Below, piece by piece: positions 53,748-61,340 of a stretch of 64,000 nt of DNA. Origin of the DNA: Cohaesibacter intestini (lineage in GTDB: Bacteria > Pseudomonadota > Alphaproteobacteria > Rhizobiales > Cohaesibacteraceae); assembly GCF_003324485.1 (NCBI RefSeq), contig NZ_QODK01000003.1, positions 248,001 to 312,000 on the forward strand, read 5' to 3'. Each line of letters opens with the position of its first letter. Position 1 is the first letter of the stretch. The notes beneath the pieces were generated by a model that did no database searches, was not told where the DNA came from, and saw only the letters and a list, made by a program, of their open reading frames with translations. The translations under genes were made by a program, and so were the position numbers.

Positions 53748-54599
53748 ATGCGGAAATTGATACTAGCCGGTTTGGCAACATGGTTTCTGACCGGATCGAC
53801 CTTGGCTGAAGGTTGGAACCCCAAGGAGCCGATCAATGGATTTTCACGCGATTCCTTTTTCCGCTCCATCAAGGCCTTGTCGCGCCTCTTGTCCGAAGAC
53901 GAACGGGTAATCTTCCGGCGCGGGTTGAATGCCCTGATCCTGAGCGATTTCCCGCTGACCCATGGAATGACCGCCCAAGAGGCCGCGCCTTTCCTGCCGA
54001 TGGCGCTGGATGCCGCTCATGTCACCCTTGATGGTGTTTCGCTGGGAGCTGTGATGGCCGCAGGAGAGAGACAGCCCTCCGATCCCGCCCCCACAAACGA
54101 GAATGCCGGATCCTTCGTTGACCGCAACAAGCAGCCAAATCCGTTCGAGCGCATCGCTGCGTTGGATGCCGAGGCGGAAAAGCGCCAAGAGGAGCTTGAA
54201 CAGCATCTGATCGCGGTGCGTCACTGCCTGAGTGACAAAATCCCGCTTGCCGTGCATTTCGTGCGGAAAGAAGGGCTTTATGACGATCTGGAGCTAACAT
54301 TGACCAACGGCCTTCGTTGGCCCATCGGCTCACTGGCTTTCAGCTATGTCATCACCACAGAAGGGCGTCGCCTGCCTTTCACGCAAAAGGAAATGTCCCG
54401 TACATTACGGGGTGGATTGAAACCCGGCGAACAACGAACGGTGCCGATCACGGTCTCATCGGTCCCCGCCGACTTGGCTCCGGCTTCTCTTGCCATTGCC
54501 GTCGATATTCTCAATGTCGGCGACATGGAAGGCAAGTCTCTGCTCAACCACCCCAAAAGCCTTTTCACAGGTGGCCTGACTGATCAGACCTGTGAGTGA
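53748..54599 (+). CDS. Secreted hypothetical protein
   Basis: 283 residues; GGGGGAG before the ATG. Signal peptide MRKLILAGLATWFLTGSTLA. Two regions: a helical N-terminal half (residues 25-150) ending in an Ala/Glu coiled-coil-like stretch (ERIAALDAEAEKRQEELEQ), and a beta-rich C-terminal half (160-270) reading LELTLTNGLRWPIGSLAFSYVI and GGLKPGEQRTVPI, reminiscent of an Ig-like domain. Two cysteines (about 160 and 282). Family not recognised. Its 3' end overlaps the convergent HAD gene by 16 bases. Confidence 0.65.
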   Translation: MRKLILAGLATWFLTGSTLAEGWNPKEPINGFSRDSFFRSIKALSRLLSEDERVIFRRGLNALILSDFPLTHGMTAQEAAPFLPMALDAAHVTLDGVSLGAVMAAGERQPSDPAPTNENAGSFVDRNKQPNPFERIAALDAEAEKRQEELEQHLIAVRHCLSDKIPLAVHFVRKEGLYDDLELTLTNGLRWPIGSLAFSYVITTEGRRLPFTQKEMSRTLRGGLKPGEQRTVPITVSSVPADLAPASLAIAVDILNVGDMEGKSLLNHPKSLFTGGLTDQTCE

Positions 54600-55237
54600 G
54601 GCCCCAGCAGGGGAAAGGAAGCATAGTGCGAAAAATGCGGCCCATCATAGCCTTTGGGTGGCTGATGGCTGTCCGGGCAATGTAGCAGATATTGCATGCC
54701 TGCCGCCTTGGCCGCCTCAATGCCGGGACCGCTATCCTCAATCACCAGACAGGCCTCTGGCGCAACGCCCATCGTCTCGGCCGCATGCAGAAACAGATCC
54801 GGCTCCGGCTTCCAGCTGTCAATGGCATAGGAGCTGAACAAATGCGGCTCGAACAAGGGCAACAGGCCTGTCAGCCCCAGCGAATGGCGCATCTTTTTCA
54901 ACGGGCCAGATGATGCGATACAGCGCGGCAGATCAAGTGCCTTGACCGTTTCCGTCACATCGGGGAAGGCTTGCAACTGGCTGTCAAACAGCTCGGCCAC
55001 CCGTGCGCGATACCGCGTTTCATAATCTGCGCCCAGCGATTGCCCGATCCGGTCTTCGATCGCCCGGACGATATCCACCAGCTTGATGCCCCGATAATGG
55101 TTGATCAAATAGGCAGCGTCCCAGTCGAGGTCCGGCACCACATCGCAATGGGCCTGTTGGCACAAAACCTCGCTGTCGACGAGGGTGCCATCAAGATCGA
55201 AAATCAGGCATTCAATCCGGTTGATGTCCAGTGTCAT
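54584..55237 (-). CDS. HAD superfamily hydrolase (beta-phosphoglucomutase-like)
   Basis: 217 residues. HAD motif I FDLDGTLVDSE (residues 13-23) with nucleophile D13 and acid/base D15, motif II Ser in IASSGP, motif III Lys in WKPEPD, and motif IV IEDSGPGIEAA. The helical cap after residue 20 makes it a class I HAD near the YieH/YcjU group. Dephosphorylates a small sugar or nucleotide phosphate; substrate unknown. Confidence 0.9.
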   Translation of the reverse strand: MTLDINRIECLIFDLDGTLVDSEVLCQQAHCDVVPDLDWDAAYLINHYRGIKLVDIVRAIEDRIGQSLGADYETRYRARVAELFDSQLQAFPDVTETVKALDLPRCIASSGPLKKMRHSLGLTGLLPLFEPHLFSSYAIDSWKPEPDLFLHAAETMGVAPEACLVIEDSGPGIEAAKAAGMQYLLHCPDSHQPPKGYDGPHFSHYASFPLLGPHSQV

Positions 55238-55411
55238 TCGCAGCTCCTGTCAGCCTGTGATGTGCCTTCTATTCACACCTCACGCTCTGTTCATGATGTC
55301 GTGATCAAAGTCAACCGGTCGTGATTGGCCAGTGATAGATGCATGCGGGTAAGGTTCGGGCATCATTAGTCTTCAACCCTCAATGCCACGCGGAACAAAG
55401 TGAGCAGACCC

Positions 55412-55522
55412 ATGACACCTTATCATTTGCCTAGCATGAAGCCATCACGCCTGAAATATGCCCGACTGGCCTTTTGCACGTTGATGATGTCAGCGTCGAC
55501 CGCCTTTCGCACCAAGGCATAA
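55412..55522 (+). CDS. Possible 36-residue signal-peptide-like peptide
   Basis: ATG 55412 to TAA 55522: a basic N-terminal half (LPSMKPSRLKYAR) then a hydrophobic stretch LAFCTLMMSASTAF and RTKA. No strong ribosome-binding site (AGTGAG 11 bases upstream). Followed 12 bases later by the GGCCAATGA hairpin. Could be a small membrane peptide or chance. Confidence 0.25.
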   Translation: MTPYHLPSMKPSRLKYARLAFCTLMMSASTAFRTKA

Positions 55523-55534
55523 CAGACCCGATCC

Positions 55535-55585
55535 GGCCAATGAGTGCCTCCCTGTTCATTGGCCAAGCGGACCCCGTCTGACGGG
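55535..55585 (+). ncRNA. Hairpin pair with anti-Shine-Dalgarno loop
   Basis: GGCCAATGA (55535-55543) / TCATTGGCC (55556-55564), a perfect 9-bp stem whose 12-base loop contains CCTCCC, complementary to ribosome-binding sites; then CCCGT (55573-55577) / ACGGG (55581-55585) followed by TTTATGAGG. CCTCC-loop hairpins are known in alphaproteobacterial regulatory RNAs, but I do not recognise this one. Confidence 0.35.
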
Positions 55586-55597
55586 TTTATGAGGATT

Positions 55598-55826
55598 TTT
55601 GTTCGTTCTAACCTCTGGCAACCTTTGGGTGGAAACTCTGGCCATCGCCTCGCCGCTTTTTCGGGGCGTGACCACCCTATGGGGATGCCGGCAACTCAAA
55701 GGGCCGGTCGCATGCATCCCTGAGGACAAGGATTGCCACGCACTTGCCCAATACGAAAGCCCGCGCATTGGCTTTCGGGCCCGAATGGTGGCTTCACCAC
55801 ACCGCCGCCATTCGGGCTCCTTTTTT
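55598..55826 (+). ncRNA. Candidate structured RNA ending in a strong terminator
   Basis: A possible closing stem TGGCAACC (55616-55623) / GGATTGCCA (55730-55738, one bulge) encloses GGGTGG (55627-55632) / CCACCC (55672-55677) with an inner CGCCTCG (55646-55652) / CGGGGCG (55662-55668), and ATGC-CGG (55685-55691) / CCG...GCAT (55704-55713). CGAAAGCC (55754-55761) / GGCTTTCG (55770-55777) follows, then the terminator 55779-55826. Base-paired, GC-rich and terminator-ended without an associated ORF. Checked against what I know of 6S, SRP, RNase P and tmRNA; no match. Confidence 0.4.
55779..55826 (+). terminator. Rho-independent terminator
   Basis: GCCCGAATGG (55779-55788) / CCATTCGGGC (55808-55817), 10 perfect pairs, then TCCTTTTTT. 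Directed rightward against the direction of both neighbouring protein genes. Confidence 0.75.
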
Positions 55827-57053
55827 CTATTCCGCGCTTGCCTGTTTGAGGCTTACTGCCAGATCCCCCTGTTCATGGATCCGGATATCGGACAGGCCCA
55901 TCCATTGCGCCATCATCTCAAGCTCTGCGATCAGTGCTTTGGCCACTTTTCCCTGATCAATTTTCGGTTCACCATGGCTGGCGAAGACTTCCAGAATGCC
56001 CTCCTGCCGATTGGCCTTCAGGTCCAGCCGTGCCACCAACTGATCGCCCATCAGGAAAGGCAGCACATAATAGCCAAACTGGCGCTTTTCCTTGGGCACA
56101 TAAATCTCGATCCGGTAACGGAAGTTGAACAGGGTCTCCGCCCGGTCGCGCATGAAAATCAGGGAATCGAACGGCGCCAGCAAAGCCTGACACTGGGCAC
56201 GCGCCGGGATGACGGCGTCCTTGTGCAAATAGGCCTGTTTGGCAAAGCCTTCCACCTCGACCGGGTCCAGAACACCCATCTCGACCAGTTCGGCAACCGC
56301 TTGCTTGCTGTCTTTGGGTGATAGACGGAAATAGTCGCGAAAACAGGCCTCGGTCCCGACACCGTGGCTGCGTGCACCGATCTCGATCAGCTGCCGCTTG
56401 GCCTCACCGGCGGGCAAGGTGCCTTGGGCCAGAATATCGGCGGGCAACACCCGCTCGGGGATGTCATAAAGCCGGGCAAAAGTCTGCCGCCCCGCCGAAG
56501 TGATCCGGCCTGACCAGAACAGAAATTCCAGCGCTATCTTGGTGTCGCTCCAGCCCCACCAAGCGCCTTTGCCCTTGCGCTCCTTGTCCAGCGCTCCGAC
56601 CCCGATCGGGCCTTGTTCTTCAATCGTGCGATAGACCGCTTCCACCCGCTCGGGATTTTCTTTCGCAAAGCGACCAATGCCACCCCAAAGCCCCTGATGG
56701 CGGGCTGCATCCTCCATCCGCCAGCGAAGCGCCGGATACAGGGCCACGGGCAGGATCGAGGCCTCATGCCCCCAATATTCGAAATAGGCCTTCGGTTTGC
56801 TGAGGGACGTCACTTCATGGGCTGCCCGGTCGATCAGCTTGCGATCATAAGCCCCTAGCCGGGCAAACAGGGTGAGATAGTGCGCCCGGTCCAGCACATT
56901 GACGCTGTCGATCTGCAACAGCCCGATGGAATCGAAGATGGCTGCCAGATGGCGTTGATCCGGGCGCTTCAGGCCACGCATTTGGGGTAGAAAACCCTGC
57001 GCCTTCAAGGCGATTCGCCTTGCCTGTCGATTGGAAAGGGATTGCATGGTCAT
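55827..57053 (-). CDS. YcaQ-like DNA glycosylase (HTH_42 winged-helix family)
   Basis: About 408 residues (starts at 57077, 57053 or 57047 possible). N-terminal SLSNRQARRIALKAQGF, then LLQIDSVNVLDRAHYLTLFARL near residue 46: Q-I-D fits the QxD active-site motif of the YcaQ/AZL branch, as opposed to QxQ in AlkZ. WWGWSDTKIALEFLFWSGRI and LLAPFDSLIFMRDRAETLFNF are further family blocks. Such enzymes unhook DNA interstrand crosslinks or excise bulky alkylated bases. Stand-alone gene. Confidence 0.85.
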   Translation of the reverse strand: MTMQSLSNRQARRIALKAQGFLPQMRGLKRPDQRHLAAIFDSIGLLQIDSVNVLDRAHYLTLFARLGAYDRKLIDRAAHEVTSLSKPKAYFEYWGHEASILPVALYPALRWRMEDAARHQGLWGGIGRFAKENPERVEAVYRTIEEQGPIGVGALDKERKGKGAWWGWSDTKIALEFLFWSGRITSAGRQTFARLYDIPERVLPADILAQGTLPAGEAKRQLIEIGARSHGVGTEACFRDYFRLSPKDSKQAVAELVEMGVLDPVEVEGFAKQAYLHKDAVIPARAQCQALLAPFDSLIFMRDRAETLFNFRYRIEIYVPKEKRQFGYYVLPFLMGDQLVARLDLKANRQEGILEVFASHGEPKIDQGKVAKALIAELEMMAQWMGLSDIRIHEQGDLAVSLKQASAE

Positions 57054-57318
57054 GTCGCTGTACCGAAACCTCAGCAAATAGGCGAAAATGCGGATGGAAG
57101 GGACGCAGGAGTCACGTCATGTGGCAGTGCCATTGGGCAGAGTCCCTATCCTACAGAACAGGTCGCGTCAGGAAAGGTTAATTTTTCCAAGCATTGCCGG
57201 TGCTTTGCCTTTCACCTTGTCACCGAGTGGGTTAGTCTGGCATCAACAACAGACGGGCCGCGCCGCCCGGTCGGACAATGTGGGGCAGGCGCAGACATCA
57301 CGAGAAGGGACTGTCAGA

Positions 57319-58779
57319 ATGTCAATGTTGAAGAACTGGGTGATTCCCGGTGCCTTGGCCGTCGGGGTCGTCACTGCGATCAGTCTATATACCAAGACCG
57401 CGAAGATGGAGGCCGACCTGACCGAACGGGCGACTGCCATACTTGCCGACAAGGGGATGGATTGGGCAACAGTTACCTTTGATGGCCGCGATGGCGTGTT
57501 GACCGGTGTCGCACCGGAAGAGGGAGTCAGCGCTTGGGCGGTTGAACTGATCGACATTGTTTGGGGCGTTCATGCCATCACTGACGAAGCCACCTTGCTG
57601 CCAACGCATTCCCCCTTCACCTGGGGGCTGGAGCGCGATGGCAACAAGCTCGCCATGATCGGTTACCTGCCTTACGATCTCTCCAAGAGCGTGCCGGCCG
57701 AAATGCAAACGCTGTTTGACGGCGTCGTCTTCGCCTCCAGTGCCGAAGCTTCGCGCGGCGCGCCGGATGGGATGGACAAAGTCGTGGCCCTTTCCGCTGA
57801 TCTGGCTAGCCAACTGCCCAATGCCAAAATCATGCTGGTCGATGACACCTTGACCGTCACCGGCACGCTGGAAGACGGCAACAAGGATCATATCGAACTG
57901 TTCAACGCCATTCAGTCCCGACTGGCCGCCGCAGACCTCGGAGCCATCAAGCTTGACCTCAAAATTGCCGAACCCAAGGCCCCGGCCGAGGACACCGACA
58001 AGGGGGGCAGTGCAAAGGCAAAAGATGGTTTGCTGATCAGCCGCACCGAACAAGGGGTTTCTATTTTCGGCACGGTGCCGAGCGAGGAAATCAAAAACCA
58101 GCTTGTCGATCAGGCAACCCGTAAATTTGGTCAGACTGGCGTTAAGTTGGAGTTGGCGATTCAGGAAGGTGTCAAGATTGCTGGCCTTGGCTATGACGAG
58201 TTCAAGAAGGCCGCGCTGACCAGCCTTCAGGCGGTTTCCCGCCTTGATGCCGGGATTGCCGATCTCAGCCCCGAAGGCCTGTCGCTGAAAGGCGGGGCTT
58301 ATTATGATGCCGCCATGCAGAAGGTGAAGGACAGCCTGACTGGCATCCTGCCAGACGGGTTCACATTGAGTGCGGATTTGTCGGTGGCCGCTCCCGGCGA
58401 AGTGGTCGATGCCGGTGTCTGCCAAACCCTGATGCGTGGTGCATTGGCGGACAATACGATCCTGTTCGACTCTGGCAAGTCAACCATTTCGGAAGATTCC
58501 TTCGGTCTGCTTGATGGGCTGATTTACACCGCCCGCCGTTGCCCTGACAGTCGTATCCAGATTGCTGGCCACACCGACAGCGACGGGGACGATGCCACCA
58601 ATCAGCAGCTGTCTGAACGTCGCGCCGATGCCGTGGTCGCCTATCTCAGCGAAGCGGGGCTGTCGCAAGACCGCCTCGAGCCGAAAGGCTATGGTGAAAC
58701 CATGCCCGTTGAAAGCAACGACACTGCCGAAGGCAAGGCAAAAAACCGCCGTATCGAATTTGTCATTTTGGCTCAATAA
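57319..58779 (+). CDS. OmpA-family envelope protein with BON-like domains
   Basis: 486 residues from ATG 57319; the frame is open upstream to 57088 but residues MSMLKNWVIPGALAVGVVTAISLY form the expected N-terminal membrane anchor. The middle (40-330) contains repeated BON-like modules, each ending in a short VxxxGxV-type strand (e.g. VTFDGRDGVLTGVAPEE, TLTVTGTLEDG, GVSIFGTVPSEE). C-terminal OmpA-like peptidoglycan-binding domain (370-486): ILFDSGKSTIS, IQIAGHTDSDGDD and LSERRADAVVAYL with the DAP-binding Asp and Arg. Anchored in the inner membrane and bound to peptidoglycan. First of a three-gene operon. Confidence 0.85.
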   Translation: MSMLKNWVIPGALAVGVVTAISLYTKTAKMEADLTERATAILADKGMDWATVTFDGRDGVLTGVAPEEGVSAWAVELIDIVWGVHAITDEATLLPTHSPFTWGLERDGNKLAMIGYLPYDLSKSVPAEMQTLFDGVVFASSAEASRGAPDGMDKVVALSADLASQLPNAKIMLVDDTLTVTGTLEDGNKDHIELFNAIQSRLAAADLGAIKLDLKIAEPKAPAEDTDKGGSAKAKDGLLISRTEQGVSIFGTVPSEEIKNQLVDQATRKFGQTGVKLELAIQEGVKIAGLGYDEFKKAALTSLQAVSRLDAGIADLSPEGLSLKGGAYYDAAMQKVKDSLTGILPDGFTLSADLSVAAPGEVVDAGVCQTLMRGALADNTILFDSGKSTISEDSFGLLDGLIYTARRCPDSRIQIAGHTDSDGDDATNQQLSERRADAVVAYLSEAGLSQDRLEPKGYGETMPVESNDTAEGKAKNRRIEFVILAQ

Positions 58780-58797
58780 GGTCCTGAGGAGATAGAA

Positions 58798-58902
58798 ATG
58801 GGATATCTAATTGCAAATCTCTATCCATTGCTGCTGCTTGGGCTGGCTTTGGGTGCGGTTATCGGCTGGTTGGCCAGTGACCCTGAAAAAGACCAACGCT
58901 AG
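58798..58902 (+). CDS. 34-residue single-pass membrane peptide
   Basis: ATG 58798 preceded by TGAGGAGATAGAA (good GAGGAG site), 18 bases after the OmpA-like stop; TAG at 58900, 17 bases before the next start. Residues 3-25 are a continuous hydrophobic helix with a GxxxG-like LGLALGAVIG, followed by an acidic/basic tail SDPEKDQR. Too short for normal gene callers. Spacing, ribosome-binding site and composition make it likely real and co-translated with its neighbours. Confidence 0.65.
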   Translation: MGYLIANLYPLLLLGLALGAVIGWLASDPEKDQR

Positions 58903-58919
58903 GGAAGGGGAGAAGATCC

Positions 58920-60617
58920 ATGACCGCTCTATTCTGGCAGGAACTTGTCCTGATCATTTTCGCCGTCGTCATTGGCATGATGCTCGGTGGCTATTTCCGT
59001 CGCTACTTCTCTCCTGCCGCCGCAGACCAGCGCAAGGCAACCAAGGAGAAACTGGCCGCCGCAGCAGCCAGCACCGCCGTTGGCTCGGCCACTGTCTCCA
59101 AGCTGACCGACGTGAAGGACAAGGTCCTCACCAAAATGGCCGAAGCCCATCTGGAAGCCGAAGCTGAGGCCCTTGCCGCAAAGACCAACAAGGATCTGGA
59201 AGGCCAGACCGTCGAGGTCGACAAGGCCGTGTTGCGTGACATGACGGTGGTCGCGATCGAAGAAGACAAGGAGCCGCCGGTCGAGACGCCGGATGACGCG
59301 CATTTTGAGCAATATTCCGATGCGGATGCGAGCTTCCTGAATGATGAAATTGCCGCCAAGACCGAAGAGGCCCGTGAGGCTGTGGTGGAAGCTGCAAGTC
59401 TTGGTGCCAGCGATGCCGAATTGACCCAGTTGGGCACGGATTATGCCGCCGCCAGCGAAGCCGGTGATGCCAATCAGGCACCAAAGGCGGAGGAAACTGT
59501 CGAGGCTCCCTCTGCGGCAGAAAAAGCCGAAGAGGCCCGCGAGGCCGTGGTGGAAGCCGCAAGTCTTGGTGCCAGCGATGCCGAACTGACCCAGTTGGGC
59601 ACGGACTATGCCGCCGCCAGCGAAGCCGGTGATGCTAATCAGGCACCAAAGGCAGAGGAAACTGTCGAGGCTCCCTCTGCGGCAGAAAAAGCCGAAGAGG
59701 CCCGCGAGGCCGTGGTGGAAGCCGCAAGTCTTGGTGCCAGCGATGCCGAACTGACCCAGTTGGGCACGGACTATGCCGCCGCCAGCGAAGCTGTCTCTGA
59801 CGAAGCAGGTATGGCTGCAGCCCTTGCTGCTCTGCCAGCCGACGCGTCCGATGAAGACCGCGCCAATGCGGTTGGCTCCCGTCCAACCCTGCTCAAAAAG
59901 CCCAAGGGTGGCAAGGCGGATGATCTCAAAAAGATCAAGGGAATCGGCAAGGTGCTCGAAGGCAAGCTCAACGATCTGGGCATCCATCACTTTGAGCAGA
60001 TCGCCAACTGGAGCCAAGCGGAAGTCAATTGGGTGACCACCTTCCTCAGCTTCAAGGGGCGGATTGAACGCGAAGAGTGGATCCCACAAGCCAAGGGCTT
60101 GCTCGCCGCAGCCGCGCCAACGACCAAAGCCCAAACGCCGGCAAAGGCCAAAGCAAAAGCCGCTCCCAAGGCAAAAGCCCCAGCAAAAGCAACTGCAGCA
60201 AAAACGGCTCCGGTAAAACCAAACGAGACGGTGGATCTTGCGGCTGAAGAAGCAGAGGTCGCTGCCGCCCTTGCTGCCCTGCCAAAGGATGCTTCAGCGG
60301 AAGACAAAGCCAATGCCGCCGGGGCCAAGCCGCAAATGCTGGCTGCACCAAGGGACAATGCTGCGGACGATCTCAAACGCATCAAGGGCGTTGGCAAGGT
60401 GCTCGAAGGCAAGCTTAACGATCTGGGCATCTATCACTTTGATCAGATCGCCAATTGGTCACGCAAGGAAATCAACTGGGTGACCACTTTCCTCAGCTTC
60501 AAGGGACGCATCGATCGCGAAGAGTGGATCGAGCAAGCCAAATTGCTGGCCGCCGGTGAAGACACCGCCTTCTCCAAGCGCGTCGACAAGGGTGAGGTGG
60601 ACAGCTCGAAAGCTTGA
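58920..60617 (+). CDS. Membrane-anchored tandem-repeat protein with two H3TH (COG3743-type) domains
   Basis: 565 residues; GGGAAGGGGAG before the ATG. N-terminal helix (6-24) anchors it; a long Ala/Glu-rich helical region follows. Residues about 149-291 are 2.6 copies of a 55-residue repeat (EEAREAVVEAASLGASDAEL...). Two copies of a helix-hairpin-helix-like domain follow (about 340-395 and 481-535), each with DDLK(K/R)IKG(I/V)GKVLEGKL and WVTTFLSFKGRI(E/D)REEW, separated by an Ala/Lys/Pro-rich linker (400-435). The domain is grouped with predicted flap-endonuclease-like proteins, but here it is attached to the envelope, so DNA cleavage is doubtful; protein or DNA binding is more likely. Last gene of the OmpA operon. 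Confidence 0.75.
   Translation: MTALFWQELVLIIFAVVIGMMLGGYFRRYFSPAAADQRKATKEKLAAAAASTAVGSATVSKLTDVKDKVLTKMAEAHLEAEAEALAAKTNKDLEGQTVEVDKAVLRDMTVVAIEEDKEPPVETPDDAHFEQYSDADASFLNDEIAAKTEEAREAVVEAASLGASDAELTQLGTDYAAASEAGDANQAPKAEETVEAPSAAEKAEEAREAVVEAASLGASDAELTQLGTDYAAASEAGDANQAPKAEETVEAPSAAEKAEEAREAVVEAASLGASDAELTQLGTDYAAASEAVSDEAGMAAALAALPADASDEDRANAVGSRPTLLKKPKGGKADDLKKIKGIGKVLEGKLNDLGIHHFEQIANWSQAEVNWVTTFLSFKGRIEREEWIPQAKGLLAAAAPTTKAQTPAKAKAKAAPKAKAPAKATAAKTAPVKPNETVDLAAEEAEVAAALAALPKDASAEDKANAAGAKPQMLAAPRDNAADDLKRIKGVGKVLEGKLNDLGIYHFDQIANWSRKEINWVTTFLSFKGRIDREEWIEQAKLLAAGEDTAFSKRVDKGEVDSSKA
59364..59792 (+). repeat. 165-bp in-frame tandem repeat, 2.6 copies
   Basis: Copies start at 59364, 59529 and 59694 (the last 99 bases only). 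Copies 2 and 3 are essentially identical at DNA level, including third positions, while copy 1 differs at several silent sites, implying recent duplication or gene conversion. Encodes 55 residues per unit, mostly helix-forming Ala/Glu. Confidence 0.9.
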
Positions 60618-60647
60618 CATCCACAACTCTTGATTTATCTTGATCAA

Positions 60648-60694
60648 AAGCGACATGCCCCAGCAACTGGCTCTACGGGCATGCCGCTTTTTTT
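60648..60694 (+). terminator. Rho-independent terminator of the OmpA operon
   Basis: AAGCG-A-CATGCCC (60648-60660) / GGGCATG-C-CGCTT (60677-60689) followed by a T run to 60694, 31 bases after the H3TH gene stop. Confidence 0.85.
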
Positions 60695-60758
60695 GTCTCT
60701 TGGAAACTGGCTCGACCTTTCGCACGCCAAGGCAACAAATCTCAATCGGAGCAACAGC

Positions 60759-61166
60759 ATGACCCAAACCGCAGCAACCCAAGGCATTGACCATGTCGGT
60801 CTCACTGTTTCGGACCTGATGCTGAGCCTGTCCTTTTTTACCGATTGCCTTGGTTGGGAGCAGTTTGGTGGCAATCCTGATTATCCTTCAGCTTATGTGA
60901 CAGACGGTACAGCAAAACTCACCCTCTGGCAGGCGAAAACCGATGATCCGACCAATTTTGACCGCCACCATAATATCGGCCTGCATCACATTGCCCTGAA
61001 GCTCCCCAGTGAAGAGGCGCTCTTGTCTCTCTTTAAACAAGTGAGTGAATGGCCGGATGTGGTCGTCGAGTTTGCTCCGGAATTGTCCGGCAAGGGCCCC
61101 AAGAAGCATTGCATGCTGTATGAACCGGGCGGCAACCGCCTCGAACTGAGCTATGATCCACGCTGA
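60759..61166 (+). CDS. VOC family (glyoxalase-fold) protein
   Basis: 135 residues from ATG 60759 (CGGAGCAACAGC upstream); the frame opens at 60630 inside the preceding terminator. ATQGIDHVGLTVSDLMLSLSFF and the late block MLYEPGGNRLELSYDP give the two beta-alpha-beta-beta-beta halves of a glyoxalase/extradiol-dioxygenase module, with His11, a central His (GLHHIAL) and Glu130 as probable metal ligands. Lactoylglutathione-lyase-like; substrate unknown. Confidence 0.85.
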   Translation: MTQTAATQGIDHVGLTVSDLMLSLSFFTDCLGWEQFGGNPDYPSAYVTDGTAKLTLWQAKTDDPTNFDRHHNIGLHHIALKLPSEEALLSLFKQVSEWPDVVVEFAPELSGKGPKKHCMLYEPGGNRLELSYDPR

Positions 61167-61260
61167 CGATCCGAGAGGCTGACAGGCGCCTTTTCCACGC
61201 ATCCTGCTATCATTGACGAATGGTCTTTTGCCAGAAAAACGGGGATAGTGGGGTATGGCT

Positions 61261-61300
61261 TGCCTGTGATTGCCTGTGATTGCCTGTGATTGTCTGTGGC
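61261..61300 (+). repeat. 10-bp tandem repeat
   Basis: TGCCTGTGAT three times (61261-61290) followed by a degenerate TGTCTGTGGC. Lies 41 bases before the M15 peptidase start; slippage there could alter promoter or leader spacing. Confidence 0.7.
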
Positions 61301-61340
61301 ACCCGCGATCACCGGGCTATTGTGCGAAATGGAGTCCAGC

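Larger units (their letters stand above)
55238..55826. other. 589-bp hairpin-rich intergenic region
   Basis: Between two leftward genes, yet it ends in a strong rightward terminator. Contains a possible 36-codon frame (55412-55522), a perfect 9-bp hairpin with a CCTCCC loop (55535-55564), a CCCGT/ACGGG hairpin (55573-55585), and the structured RNA candidate 55598-55826. Confidence 0.6.

Noticed and set aside
55598-55760. 6S RNA or another universal RNA
   Set aside because: I compared the fold with a 6S-type long hairpin and with RNase P, SRP and tmRNA signature sequences; the branched fold and absent signatures do not fit, although a divergent 6S cannot be fully excluded without a covariance search.
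55599-56321. 240-codon rightward frame overlapping the YcaQ-like gene
   Set aside because: Mostly antisense to a convincing glycosylase gene, no ribosome-binding site, and its 5' part runs through several perfect hairpins and a terminator.
58929-60134. Long leftward frame antisense to the repeat/H3TH gene (401 codons)
   Set aside because: A shadow caused by Ala/Glu-rich GC-biased codons and the tandem repeat; Phe/Gly-rich translation with no features.
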